Of a DNA stretch of 64,000 nt, positions 21,762 through 33,378 are shown in pieces; position 1 is the stretch's first letter; each line of letters opens with the position of its first letter. Position numbers and translations under genes: made by a program. Origin of the DNA: Telopea speciosissima (lineage: Eukaryota > Streptophyta > Magnoliopsida > Proteales > Proteaceae); assembly GCF_018873765.1 (NCBI RefSeq), contig NC_057916.1, positions 52,268,540-52,332,539 on the forward strand, read 5' to 3'. Below the pieces are notes generated by a model. The model saw only the letters and a program-made list of their open reading frames with translations, did no database searches and was not told the DNA's origin.

Positions 21762-23714
21762 CCCCACATTACTGAGGAAGTTCATATGTTGCATGATGTT
21801 TCTAATTATATTAGGCCTAATGTTTCTATTGATTTTGAATCAGATTTTCATGATACATTAGACCATCTAGATCCATATCAGGTGTTTGATTGTCATACTG
21901 AGGATTGTTTTGTCCCACATATTGATTTGTCCAAACCTCCTAGGTTTGATGATTTTATTGAGGAGGACAATATTAGTCATGATGCTTTTCAAGCATATTG
22001 TCGTGAACCTTATTTGGCAAACCAAGTTATGCAAAGGGCGAATAGTTTTATTGCTAGTATTGATTTGAGTAAACCTCCCATTTTTTATGATTATCTTGGT
22101 GAGGTTACTAATATTCATGATTTGATGCTTACTGCAATCCGTTCTTGGTTGATTTTTGCGATAATGACATGCATTCTGCATTAATCATGGGAGGGAATGG
22201 GAGGATTTGTCTACATGGACTATTTTTCACTGCCTTTATTTTCCACTGTCCCATGTGGACAGATTTTTCTGTTGTGTATTTATCATTTGTGCTTAATTTC
22301 CATGTTATTTCTCACTTTACTAAATTTCATGGTCGAGTATTTTCTGGTTCTGAAGCTCTTTTTACATTTATCGGCCATGGATTGAGATTTCTGTTGATGC
22401 TCCTAGTACCTTTTGTAGAGCTCATGACTTTTCATGATCCTGTTTGTTGATTATATCTGGTAAGCCCCCTCATCCCCTCCCTTGTCTTTAATTTTTATTT
22501 TCTGTATGCATTGAGGACATTGCATAATTTAAGTATGGGGGGGGATTTCATCGAATTGTAGTCTTTACTTTGGTTTGAGAATGAAAGTGTAGCATCTTTA
22601 GTTTACTTTTCTGAAGACTTTGAGAGCATCCAAATATCCGACACTTTGATGTAATAAAAATTCCGTATTGAGGAGGGAATTGAAATATACCGATCAAAGG
22701 GATTTTAAATTCCTTTAAAGTACACAGTCTACTGAGAGAGTCGATTTTGTTAATCATCTTGTTTACACGAGTTTTGGTTAGATGCTAAGGTTGAACCATG
22801 ATACACTTGCATGATATAGTTGATTGCCAAACAAAAAATTATTTTCTCTTTGATCCAGTCTTTACTTGTAGCCTATTTGGTTTGAGTAAGTTAGCCCGAG
22901 GGGTGTTTTACACCTAATTCCTTAATGCCATCTGGTTTGAGAGTAATTGGCCTAAAGGTTGCCACAAAAGCCACCTAGAAAGCTTAAAAGGTCAAGACAT
23001 TGCACGAATTGGAGTAGAATAAAAATAAATAAATTAATTAAAAGTTTGAACTCATATAGCATCAATGTCTAAAGCCACAATGTGGCAATCAAATGATATA
23101 TGCACTGAGAATCTATTCCAACACTACTTAGTAACTTGGGTGTCTGGTGCAAGCCTTGCATGTCATTCAAGCTAATTGTCATGGAGGGACATTTGAGTTC
23201 AATACTTGGAAAAATATGGCAAGTAAAATTAAAGAGAAATTGAAATTGTGCATGTGTTTAAAGGTTTTACCAGGGTTCCGAGCTAAAATCTTTTGTAGCC
23301 TAGATGACCCACTTGATCTAATCTTAAGGTAAAATAGTGTGATTCACTTTACCCCAAACCTCCCTTAGTTAGATGTATGACAATTTTCCAACTCAGAGTG
23401 GGATAATAAAGTTCAAGTGTGGGGGAATATCTGGAAATCTCATAGTAAATTGTTTTCAATTTTAAGCGGTTGCACTCTTTTTCTTGGTCATGGTACGGAT
23501 TTACAATTGAATTTTAGGTGTATATTTTCTGCAAACACCCACAAGACCTCACTCATCCACTAGGGATAACCTAGGGATTTAAAGGGCTTGTTGCACATAC
23601 TAAGTACAATCGTGATTCCTACGAAAGTGAGTTAGGGTTTTTTTTTTTGCATTCTAGGTTAGTTTTTCTTTTTGCTTTACTCGAGAACGAGCAAAGTCTA
23701 AGTGTGGGGGAATC
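21762..23714 (+). other. Athila post-pol region with polypurine tracts
   Basis: A 133-codon open stretch (21786-22184) contains two similar blocks ('HIDLSKPPRFDDFIEEDN' and 'SIDLSKPPIFYDYLGEV'); its role is unknown to me. Then comes non-coding sequence with three purine tracts of the Athila type: AAGTATGGGGGGGGAT near 22531, AAGTGTGGGGGAATAT near 23413 and AAGTGTGGGGGAATC at 23700-23714. The last directly abuts the LTR. RT, RNase H and integrase are missing. Confidence 0.6.
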
Positions 23715-24330
23715 TGATGAGCACATTAATGTGTGAAATCTTAGGGCATAAGCATGCATTTTACTCACATTTTACGGAGCTACTCGGGTATTTCTCTGTG
23801 TTTTTCAGGTTTTAGGTCATTTTTGGTTATTTTATGCTATTGAGAGCTATATCTCCCAAGTTACACGTACAGTGATCCAATTTCTTTTCATGGTTGTGAA
23901 GAGGACGGAATTCTGAGCAAGGTGGATCACTTGCATGTCAAGTACGCATTCATTTAGGCCATCATGCAAGTGATTATTCTTTTTGAGCCAGAAAAGAATA
24001 ATAGGCCAGAAAATAAGTTGAAGTGCAAGCCCGAGCCCAGAACCAAGGAAGGATTTGATGCAATCTAGGCACCAGTCTATCCATAGATCAATTCACAAGT
24101 GATCAAGGACGAGATGGGAAGAAGTTTCACTGAAGATCCAAGGGCATAATTGTAATTTTTAAAAATTGGGAAATTTTCAGAAGATATCCGATATTGGGCT
24201 CATATCGTCTGGAACATTAATTGGAGCAACTTTAATTCTCGGATTGGGCCCATCCAGGGCCAGGATGGAGAGATATTTTCAAAAAGAGAATTTTATCCAC
24301 TTTCCAATTCACTTTTCTATTTATAGCCTG
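23715..24330 (+). repeat. Athila LTR fragment, plus orientation
   Basis: Starts TGATGAGCACATTAATGTG after the polypurine tract and is the reverse complement of 27270-27880. Similarity stops near 24330, and about 65 bp later minus-strand gag begins. Confidence 0.8.
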
Positions 24331-24394
24331 ATGTCTAGGATTCGGCTCTGGCTGGCTAGGCAAGTTTCCTTTTTCCTTCTCATGTAGGATTGTG

Positions 24395-25640
24395 ACAAGT
24401 TGGGTGAGTTGCTTCTCCACATTATTATGGCTTGTCATGAGAAGGGCCAAGCTTTTCTTCAGCTCACTTATTCTTTTTGCCTCTCCTATATTGGTAAACC
24501 CAGGAGGTTGCTGATAAGCTACAAGGAGAGGTGGCCTAGCAGAATTCATTGGAGGTCCTAAATGAGGACGAAGGGGAAGGGGATGAGGAGACATACTTGG
24601 GTTTTGTGGTGCATAATTAGGCCTTTGGAGACCAAACTGGCCTTGATGGTGAAAGTTAGATGGATCTACTTGGTTCCCTTGATTCCAGGAGAAATTAGGG
24701 TGATTTCTCCATCCTGGATTGTAAGTGTTGCTATATGGATTATTTTGGTAAAGAGCACTTACATTCTCAGTGTTGAAATTATCCGCAAAGGTGTTGGGGC
24801 ATTCCTCCATAAGATGATCAGGTGTATGGCACCAAATGCACATGGAGACATGATTGACTTGGTTAACTGGGATAGGCTCCTTAGGGACTATGTATTCCAA
24901 CCTTTTGATGAGGTTATCAAGTTTGGCTTCTTTGGCTGGTATACCCTCAATGAAGTAACCCTTAGTGATCCTTTCAGACTCTTGGGTGGATTCTCAATCC
25001 CTAGTCTTATCAGCCAAGTTGGTCAAAAATGTCTAAGCCTCATTCTCATCAATAAAAGAGGTAATCCAGTAGGACACAGAGACTCTAAAAGTTGCTTGGG
25101 CTGACAGTCAATGCCCTCATAAATGATTCGATAAATTTATCCCAAGTCAATACCGTTGTGAGGGCATTCTAATAGGAGATCCTTGAACCTTTCCATGAAT
25201 CTAGAGAAGGACTCATGTGATTTCTGCCTAAATTGAAGAATGTCACTCTTGAGTTTATTAGTTTTGTGAAGAGGGAAAAACTTTCTCAAGAAGACAATTG
25301 TAAACTGATCCCATGTAGTAATGGAATTAGTCAACAGTCCATAGAGCCACTTCTTGGCATGGTCTTTTAGAGCAAAGGTTATGAACCGAAGTTTAACTGC
25401 ATCGTCAGATAAATTTTGGACTTAATTAGAACACAAACCTCCTCAAATTCCCTAAGGAAGAGATAGGCATCTTCATTGGCCATTCCATGGAAATGGGGCA
25501 ATATACTAATGAAGTTGGTCTTGAGTTCATAATTATTTCCTGTAGCAATTGGTAGACTGATGCAGGAAGGCTGTGCAGCCCTAGTAGGGTAGAATCTATC
25601 CTTAAGAGTCTTAGGCTGAGGTTGTTCAATCATGGTCAAA
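24395..25640 (-). pseudogene. Athila-type gag
   Basis: Starting at about 25635 (minus strand), 'TLKDRFYPTRAAQPSCISLP', 'PHFHGMANEDAYLFLREFEE' and 'TWDQFTIVFLRKFFP', 'SDILQFRQKSHESFSRFMER' form the retrotransposon gag domain. A zinc knuckle ('CIWCHTPDHLMEECPN') and a Pro/Asn-rich tail ('NPYSNTYNPGWRNHPNFSW') follow, then 'AYQQPPGF' and 'VEKQLTQLVTIL'. Three frames are needed, so at least two indels are present. The homology ends at 24395, where the opposite-strand LTR region starts. Confidence 0.85.
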
Positions 25641-26260
25641 GGTGGTGGAGGTGGTATTTTAACAAGTCGGTTGGTTGAGTCACGGGTACTTTAGCCACCT
25701 AAACCAATTTAGAAGTCTTTTTTTTTTAATTTATAAAGAAAAATAAAAAGACTAGAAAAAAACACTAAAAACACGAGAGAGCTCAAGATAGTTAGTGCAT
25801 CTGCCCCTCAAAGGTTGAAACAATGATTCCAAAGTTGTAAGGTTACCATATAGGTTGACAGGAAGGGAATCCGTATAGTCTTCACTAGCCACCTACGTGC
25901 GACTCCAATTGGATTTTGACGTAGAGTGGAGGACTACTATATGTTTTTGTTTTCAAACAAAGGCACTCACTATGTTGCTTTCCTGTTATCAAAGTTAGTC
26001 ACCTCCAAAAATAGGTCACATGCCAATCCAAACCACCCAAACGAATCAAGGGGCAACGTCATAGGTGATGAAATCCCATGAGGTACACCCAAGATTGGCT
26101 GGGTTTGGGCATATGAAAAATTTTGGATTGAGCGCACATCCTTTGAAACAGAAGAGAAACAAGATGAGGTTTTCTTTTTTTTTTTTTAGAAAACAAAACA
26201 AAACAAAATAAAATCACTTCGATTTACTTAAAAATAAGAAAAACAAAGTGGACAATTATC
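25641..26260 (-). other. Athila 5' untranslated leader
   Basis: Lies between primer site and gag. No independent coding signal is seen. Confidence 0.5.
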
Positions 26261-26280
26261 TACCCGGCAGCAGTGCCAAA
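26261..26280 (-). other. primer binding site (tRNA-Asp-like)
   Basis: On the minus strand TTTGGCACTGCTGCCGGGTA resembles the Athila PBS TGGCGCCGTTGCCGGGGA, complementary to tRNA-Asp, with a few substitutions. It sits a few bases after the LTR end. Confidence 0.7.
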
Positions 26281-26284
26281 AACT

Positions 26285-27880
26285 TGTTTGAGTTAAAAAA
26301 AATACCGCAAGCGTACAGGTCAAACATAGGGAAATGTAGCCACTCTATTTTACCTTTCTCACGTAAGGCGAAAGTGTAACAAGTGATAGATTAAGCTAAA
26401 CTATGGTCCTAACACATGCATCTACCGAAATTGACGTCCTAAACATTTATCTAGATACGGGAAATACTGAATTATAAATAGAATGAACCTAAAAACTAAG
26501 GACTTAATTTGCCTAGGATAAAACCCAAAGTTGAGAATGAGAAACAATTTAAAATGCTAAAATAAAATAAAATAAAAAGAAAAGAAGAAGACAATTACCT
26601 TGGGGGAAAGGTTGCACTCCCCACACGATCCTGCAAGTTGGAGAAGCTTGAGTGATGAAGATGCTAATTAATTATAAATCCATATAGGCTATCCTAGTTA
26701 ATTACATCACCATTAAAACTAACCTAAGAAGAACAAGTAAAGAAGATGAAATAAAACTTCCATTAAACTTGAAAGCTATTACAATGAAGAACAAAAATTA
26801 AAAGACTAAAAAGATGAGCTCAGGCTAGGATTAGATCAAGGGGAGGAAGGTGAACACAGTTAGAGAGTGGAAATTGGGGGAGATTGAGAAAATAATAAAA
26901 AAATAAAATAAATAAGTGATATAAGAGGTAGGAGGGAGAGCACGGTTAGAGAGTGGAATTATGAGAGAGAGAGAGACAGAGAGTCCGTGAGAGCGAGAGT
27001 GAAAGAAGTTAGGAAAGAGGGAGAGAGAAACATGACTGGGAAAGAGAGGAAATTGGGAGAAATGGGGTTAGAAGGGAGTTGGGATTTGAGAGGATCGTGT
27101 GGGGTTTGGAGAGAGAGAGAAGAGAGATAGAACCCGAGAGGAATTGGGAATTAGAAAAATATGAGAGAGAGAGAGAGAGAGAGAAATGCATGACAGAGTG
27201 AAATCAAATTTTAGGGATGGGGAGAGAGGGATCACGTGGAAAGATTTGGGAAAAACAAAATAAAATAAATAAAATAGAAAAATGAATTGAAAAATGGATG
27301 AAATCTTCTTTTTGAAAATATCTCTTCATCCTGGCCTCGGATGGACCCAATCCGAGAATTAAAGTTGCTCCAATGAATGTTCTGGACGATATGAGCCCAA
27401 TATCGGATATCTTCTAAAAATTTTCCAATTTTCTAAAATTATGGTTATGCCTTTGGATCTTCAGTGAAACTTCTTTCCATCTCGCCCTTGATCACATGTG
27501 AATTGATCCATAGGTAGACTGGTGCCTAGATTGCATCAAATCCTTCTTTGGTTTTGGGCTCGGGTTTGCACTTCAACTCATTTTCTGGCCCATTATTCTT
27601 TTCTGGCTCAAAAAGAATAATCGCTTGCATGATGGCCTAAACAAATGCGTACTTGACATGCAAATGGTCCACTTTGCTCAGAATTCCGTCCTCTTTGCAA
27701 CCATGAAAAGAAATTAGACCATTTTACGTGTAACTTGGGAGATATACCTCTCGATAGCATAAAATGACCAAAAAGGACCTAAAACCTGAAAAACACAGAG
27801 AAATACCCGAGTATTTCCGTAAAATCTGAGTAAAATGCAAGCTTATGACCCTAAGATTTCACACATTAATGTGCTCATTA
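26285..27880 (-). repeat. Athila 5' LTR, minus orientation
   Basis: About 1.6 kb, from TAATGAGCAC (decayed TGATGAGCAC) on the minus strand to ...CTCAAACA before the primer site. It holds GA-rich runs (26940-27180) and matches 23715-24330 in reverse. Confidence 0.75.
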
Positions 27881-27889
27881 GTCATGGCA

Positions 27890-28600
27890 TAACCTATACC
27901 AGAAGTCTCCTGCTCTTAGTCCTCCACAATCTTCTTGCCAGTCTTATCATTCTTCTCAGGCCTTTGGTAACCACCTCCAGCCTTACACTCTCTAACGAAG
28001 TGTCCACTCTTTCCATACTTGAAACAAGTAGTGGTTCCCATCAAACATTCTCCTTTGTGGCTCTTACCATACTTGGGACAGTCTACCTTAGGTCCTTTTT
28101 CTTGAAATTTCTTCTTTCGGTTCTTAGTCCACTTTCCCTTAAAGTTGTTGGACTTGAACTTATTCTTTGGTACCTCACCCCCAGATTGGGTGTCTACCCT
28201 CTCTATTGTAATAGCATCTCGAATTACCATCGAAATCATTAGATCAATAGATCTTTCCTTCAGATTGCTCACATTTCCTTTCTTACCCTGATCTAACTGT
28301 TTCCCTTGACCATCTTTCGATTTTCGTTTCTGTTGGGCTTTTCTATTTGGACAGTCTCTTGCATAATGGCATAACCCCAAACACTTAAAACACATAAGGG
28401 TCCCTCGTAGACATTCTCCTCGGTGATACTTCTAACATTTGGGACATCCAACTCGGGGTTTCTGTCCTTTAAGCTCTTCCCTATGGCCCTTAGATGCAGT
28501 TCTTATATAGATCTTAATTCTGGACTTTTGCACATCCTCATCATACACTTCCAAATGAGAGGTGGCCATAAACTGACTTTCCATCCTTCCTCTTAGTGCC
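27890..28600 (-). pseudogene. gypsy gag remnant with duplicated zinc knuckles
   Basis: Two similar zinc-knuckle blocks follow one another: 'CPKC.KYHRGEC' with 'CFKCLGLCHYARDCP' (about 28340-28440), then 'CPKYGKSHKGEC' with 'CFKYGKSGHFVREC' (about 27970-28080). A lysine-rich linker joins them. Chromovirus gag usually has a single block CPxCGxxHxGxC...CFxCGxxGHxxxxC. The main gag domain that should lie between the PBS and the knuckles is missing. Several cysteines are replaced by Tyr in the second block, so RNA binding is doubtful. Confidence 0.7.
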
Positions 28601-28727
28601 AATGATCTTGATCATTAAATAAATCTTCACTTAGAATCTACCTCAAGATCCTAAACATCAATACTTAGAGAATCAACTCTAAAGTCGTACGCCAACCGGT
28701 TACGAGTCTACAAAACCCTTAAACTCC

Positions 28728-28740
28728 GCTCTGATACCAA
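28728..28740 (-). other. primer binding site (initiator tRNA-Met type)
   Basis: TTGGTATCAGAGC on the minus strand, a few bases beyond the LTR end GGGTATAACA. Confidence 0.85.
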
Positions 28741-28742
28741 GT

Positions 28743-31700
28743 TGTTATACCCCCAGAATGACTAGACCTAGTGGGGCCCATGACACCGAATCTAGTTGGG
28801 GTCTATACAAGTTGAACTTAACATTCTCATAAAAATATAATATGTATGGATCATAAGCAATTCATGAAGTTTAAAACTCCATCACCATCACAATTATCCA
28901 TCCAAAGATCCATGACACACAATAACCATCAGAGTCATAGTGAAAACATTCATGGGTTAGGGGCATCTAAATAAAACTTTTAACCCTTATAAACATATAT
29001 CTACCCCAAATACCCATCCATTGGATAGTAATACTATAGGCATCTATCCCTATTACTTACAGTCATCCTATAAACCATTCCCAAGCATCCATAATGATAA
29101 TAATGACCTTATCCAAACTGTAAGAAAGAGAAAAGTTCATCCTCTTTAATCCGAATGATTGTGTTCAATCACTAATCCTTTACCCTTGTCTTTTGGTTTT
29201 TGATCTATGAAAACATTCAACAATAATGGGATCAACTTTACAGCCCAGTAAGCAAGATAAACAATAATGCATAACTATACATACACATAACCCATAACCA
29301 TTCTTAGAGCAACATGCATTTTACTTCATTTACATAATCCATAACCATTCTTAGAGCAACATGCATCTTACATCATTTTCATCATTCTTTGAACCATTCA
29401 TAAGTTATCCAGTTTCGTTCTTAGCCTTAGTCTCATCTTGCTTTGGAGTATGGTGTTCCTTTGTGTCGGGCTGTGTCTTGGCAGAAGTATCGACGCCTTT
29501 CCGTGCCTTTATGTCGAGTCATGTATTGGCCTTAGCCTCAATGTCTCCTTTATCATTTCCATCAAGTTATGTCTTGGCCTTAACCTCAACGCTTCTTAAG
29601 ACACCATTTCATACCGTACCAAATCGTCTATTGACTTAGGACATCAATTGACTTTCTTTCTTTATCCTTGAACATTCATTGTGTATCAAATATAACATTT
29701 CATAATTAATTTTAACATTACCATGAACATGTACAAGATACATAGGGAGCATATCATAATTGTATGCACAACAAGGGCACATACATTCATTCCATTCCTT
29801 AGTTCATTCATAGTCCTATGTAATTATGCATCCATTTAATCATTTGCATGGTGATATATGCTTGGGATAAACATTGTATCATCATCATCATAACTTTGTA
29901 TTTAGCTTCCCACTCATAGACTATCTATCATGCATTCTTATCATTCTAACCATTCACCGTATGTATAATACTTAATTAATATCTCTTATCACGTTGAACC
30001 ATCATACTTACACTCTAACATGCATCCTTTATATAAATCATGCATGCATAGTTCATAGTTGATATCTAGCATAGCATTCATTCGTTCCAATCATCATTCA
30101 TATAATTTTATCATTCATAACTTATAACTAACATCTCTTCTCGTTTTGAGTTCTCATACTCATTTTGTATCATGCATACCTTAAATCTATCATGCGTGCA
30201 TCGTTCTTTGTTAGCATAATTCATAACAGTCATCCACTTTCATTATCATAGATGTAGGAAAAAATCATTATACCATTATCAATCATAAATTCGCATTAGG
30301 TTCCCATTAACAGTCCATTGTTCAAGCTTCCTTGTCATTCTAATCAATCACTTTACACTTGACATATAATTATCATCTCTTTTCTTATTGAGTTTACATA
30401 CTCATGTTCTATCATGAATTCTTTACATAATTTATAGCTAACATAATGCATGACATTTATTCATTCTATATATCAATTATATATGCATAGTTTAATAGCT
30501 ACATGTTCTAACATGATTGAGTATCATTACTTACCTTCCAATGCTTCCCAACATTTCCAACTTTGATCCAATCTTTGAGTGGCCCTAAGGGTTATCAAAT
30601 CAATCTATTTTTATGTCATTTTTGGTGTCCAAGGATTGATCAAAATATAAAACAATGTTGTATAAATATTTTTTGAAAAATTATATTTTTAATTTTTGGG
30701 ACCATTCTGTCCAGGGGAAACTACAACATGGATGAGGTAACTTCACAAGGGTGTTTGGCCCTGTTACGAGCAGATTTTAGAAAAATCCTATTTCACAAAA
30801 CATGTTACCATAGAAGTTTTTCTTTCACCAGAAATACGAATCACTCAATTCCGATCTAAAATGGGTGAGACATGGTATATTTCCTGCACATATGTCAATC
30901 TGTCCGAAATAAAAAATACAGCAAGAAATTCGAAATTGAAGAAACTTCATGAAAACTCATTCCAACATTGGGGATTTCATTCCCAAGTTCCAATGCATGC
31001 TTTCAATCATTAATACCCATCAAATTAAGTTTCCAAATACACTTAGAAAGCTCTAACTTAAGCTAATTTGATCAATCAATGAATCAAAATGAGATACCTT
31101 CTTCTCAAATGGAAAACCCCCAAATTTACAGGGTTCTTCAATTGATTCCTTTCTCAAATCATGGGATCCCTTCAATTCAATGTGGATTTAACCTCTTTAC
31201 AACCTAAGCAAGAGATTTAAACTTTTAATTTCATAGATCCATCATTTAAATACAAAAACTAAAACCAAATCAAACTTTCTTACCTTCAAATCTCAAGTAA
31301 GAGATTATCCCTTCAAACTAAGGCTCTAATCCTTCAATTGCTCCTTTAATCTTGCTTAAATAACCTCCAATTTAATCAAATTGATCTTCAAATTTTCATT
31401 CCCAAGCTATTTTTCCTCTTTTTCCTTATTTTCCCTTCTTTCTCTTCTTTATCTTCTCCCTTAAGCTAAGGGAATCTTTTCTTATGAGCAACACTCCTTC
31501 CACGATTTTTCCTTCCCTCTCCTTTCTCTTTTTTTGTTTTCTTTTCTTTCCTACTCTTCTTCTTCTAAAGCGAAAGCTCAAGTGTCTCATGCCTCCCCGT
31601 AAAGAGTATCTAGGAGCTATTCTGTTTAGGTCAAGCAAGTAGTTTCTTTTGAGCGAGCAAGTAGACTCAAGGGAATAGAGTGGGTTTTGTGCCACTGCTA

Positions 31701-32608
31701 TTTAGTAACCACTCTGCAGACATGTGGTAGAGGCTGCAACAAGCCTGCCCTACATTCCCGCCAAAGCAAAATATGTCTTTTGGTAACCGCTTTTTGTGTC
31801 TATTTCCCCGAATTCCCCCATTGGCTTCTCTCTTTCTTAGAATGACTCTCTCTTTCTTAAATTTTATCTCACTTGAAATCTCCCTTATGCCCCTCCATTA
31901 TCTTCTTCTTTCTTATTTTATCTCCTCATTAATTTATATCTTCCTTGAAATCTCTCTTATGCCCTTCCTTTATCTTCTTCTTTCCTATTTTATCTCCTCA
32001 TTAATTTATATCTTCCTTAAAATCTCTTTTATGCCCTTCCTTTATCTTCTTTTTCCCTTCGTAACTTTTCCATTAAACCCTCACTTAAACTCGTCTTTTC
32101 CTTTTGTAGCTTTCCTATTAAACCCTTACTTAAATTCTTCTTTTCCTTGTGTAGCTTTCCTATTAAACCCTAACTTGAATTCTTCTTTTCCTTTTATAGC
32201 TTACAAAGAACCAACATGAACCAAATAATAAATCATGAATTAAATAGTAAACCAAACATATATTCATATACTTTAAATCACAGTCTATAATTATAAACCA
32301 TAGTATATAAAAATATACCATAGTGTATAAAATCAATACATAGTCTATATACATAGGTCAAGGATTATAAATTATATAAATACCCTTACATGGCTATACA
32401 TGACCCTTACATAGCCATACATGACCAACAATCATACTCATGCTCATAATTCATTATAAAGCTTGCAAAAATCATGAATACATGGAAGCTTACCATAAAT
32501 TGGTAATATCAGACATGAAAATTGATTCCCTTCCATTCAGTCCAATCATTTTAAAAGCAAGACAGTAAACCAATATTAAAATGACAATTCTAGGATCAGG
32601 GTATTACA
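28743..32608 (-). repeat. 3.9-kb LTR of the Tekay-like element
   Basis: The minus strand runs from TGTAATACCC (at 32608) to GGGTATAACA (at 28743), near-perfect inverted ends, right before the PBS. It contains a purine-rich leader (minus strand, about 31400-31570) and splice-donor-like AAGGTAAG near 31280. The length fits the Del/Tekay lineage. No internal ORF is convincing. Confidence 0.8.
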
Positions 32609-33378
32609 GTGGGGGGTCGTGGAGGATGTTGGGGCCGTGCACATGGTGGTTGAGGTCGTGGGGGTCTTTATGATGGTCAGTATCCTGGGTGGTTCTGGCG
32701 TTCCATCTATCGCCACACCAATCATTCCATTGACCAATATTATTTTCGTGAACAATCTGGTAATCCTAACACCCAACCCCTACCCTACCATCCCAATAAT
32801 CCACCACCCACATTCATTACACATATCCATCTTATCCTCCTTCTTCTTCATCTTATGGCCATCCCAACCCACCACTTTTACCAACCCCTCATCCATCCAC
32901 TGCCCTATCATGCTATCCTAACATGGGTGCATCCCACCATGTAACCCCGGATATCTAATCTCTATCCAATTTGATGACTACAATGGGCAAGATCAATTAC
33001 ACGTTGGTAATAGTAAGGGCTTACCAATTTCTCACATTGGTTACTCTTCTTTTCCTTCTCTCTCTTCTCGTTCTTTTCATTTAAATGATGTGCTTCATGT
33101 TCCTTCTATTTATAAACGTCTTCTTTCTGTTCAAAAATTTTCTCATGATAATAATGCTTATTTTGAATTTCACCCGTCTCATTTTCTTGTGAAGGATCAG
33201 CTCACCAAGTCCACTCTGCTGTCTAGACCTAATAAAGGTGGTCTTTACGAACTTACTCCACCCAGTCGGTCCTCTGCTCATACTGTTGTTCGCTCTTGCA
33301 TTGACATCTGGCATCATCATTTAGGACACCCGCATGAGCGATTACTTCATTTTATGCTTAATAAAAATAATTTACCTT
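32609..33378 (+). pseudogene. copia gag tail and pre-integrase region
   Basis: A Gly/Arg-rich stretch ('GGRGGCWGRAHGG') marks the nucleocapsid end of gag. Then 'SIQFDDYNGQDQLHVGNSKG', 'NDVLHVPSIYKRLLSVQKFS' and 'HHHLGHPHERLLHFML' give the protease tail and the GAG-pre-integrase zinc-binding region. The protease active site lies in damaged sequence near 32930. It continues beyond the LINE at 35721. Confidence 0.8.
33363..33378. repeat. LINE target-site duplication, left copy
   Basis: AAAAATAATTTACCTT recurs at 35716-35731, just after the LINE poly-A. The leading A residues are ambiguous with the poly-A, so the secure part is TAATTTACCTT. Confidence 0.85.

Larger units (their letters stand above)
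21258..27880. mobile_element. rearranged Athila-type gypsy element
   Basis: Plus-strand protease, polypurine tract and a 3' LTR piece (21258-24330) meet minus-strand gag, primer site and 5' LTR (24395-27880). The two LTR pieces are reverse complements of one another. RT and integrase are absent. Inverting the left block would restore the order LTR-gag-protease-LTR, so this looks like one element with an internal inversion and a large deletion, though two separate head-to-head fragments are possible. Confidence 0.7.
27886..32608 (-). mobile_element. Tekay/Del-like gypsy fragment: 5' LTR, PBS, partial gag
   Basis: On the minus strand a very long LTR is followed by a tRNA-Met PBS and a gag remnant that stops at the Athila LTR. 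Protease, pol and the 3' LTR are gone. It splits the copia gag on its right side at 32608/32609. Confidence 0.75.
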
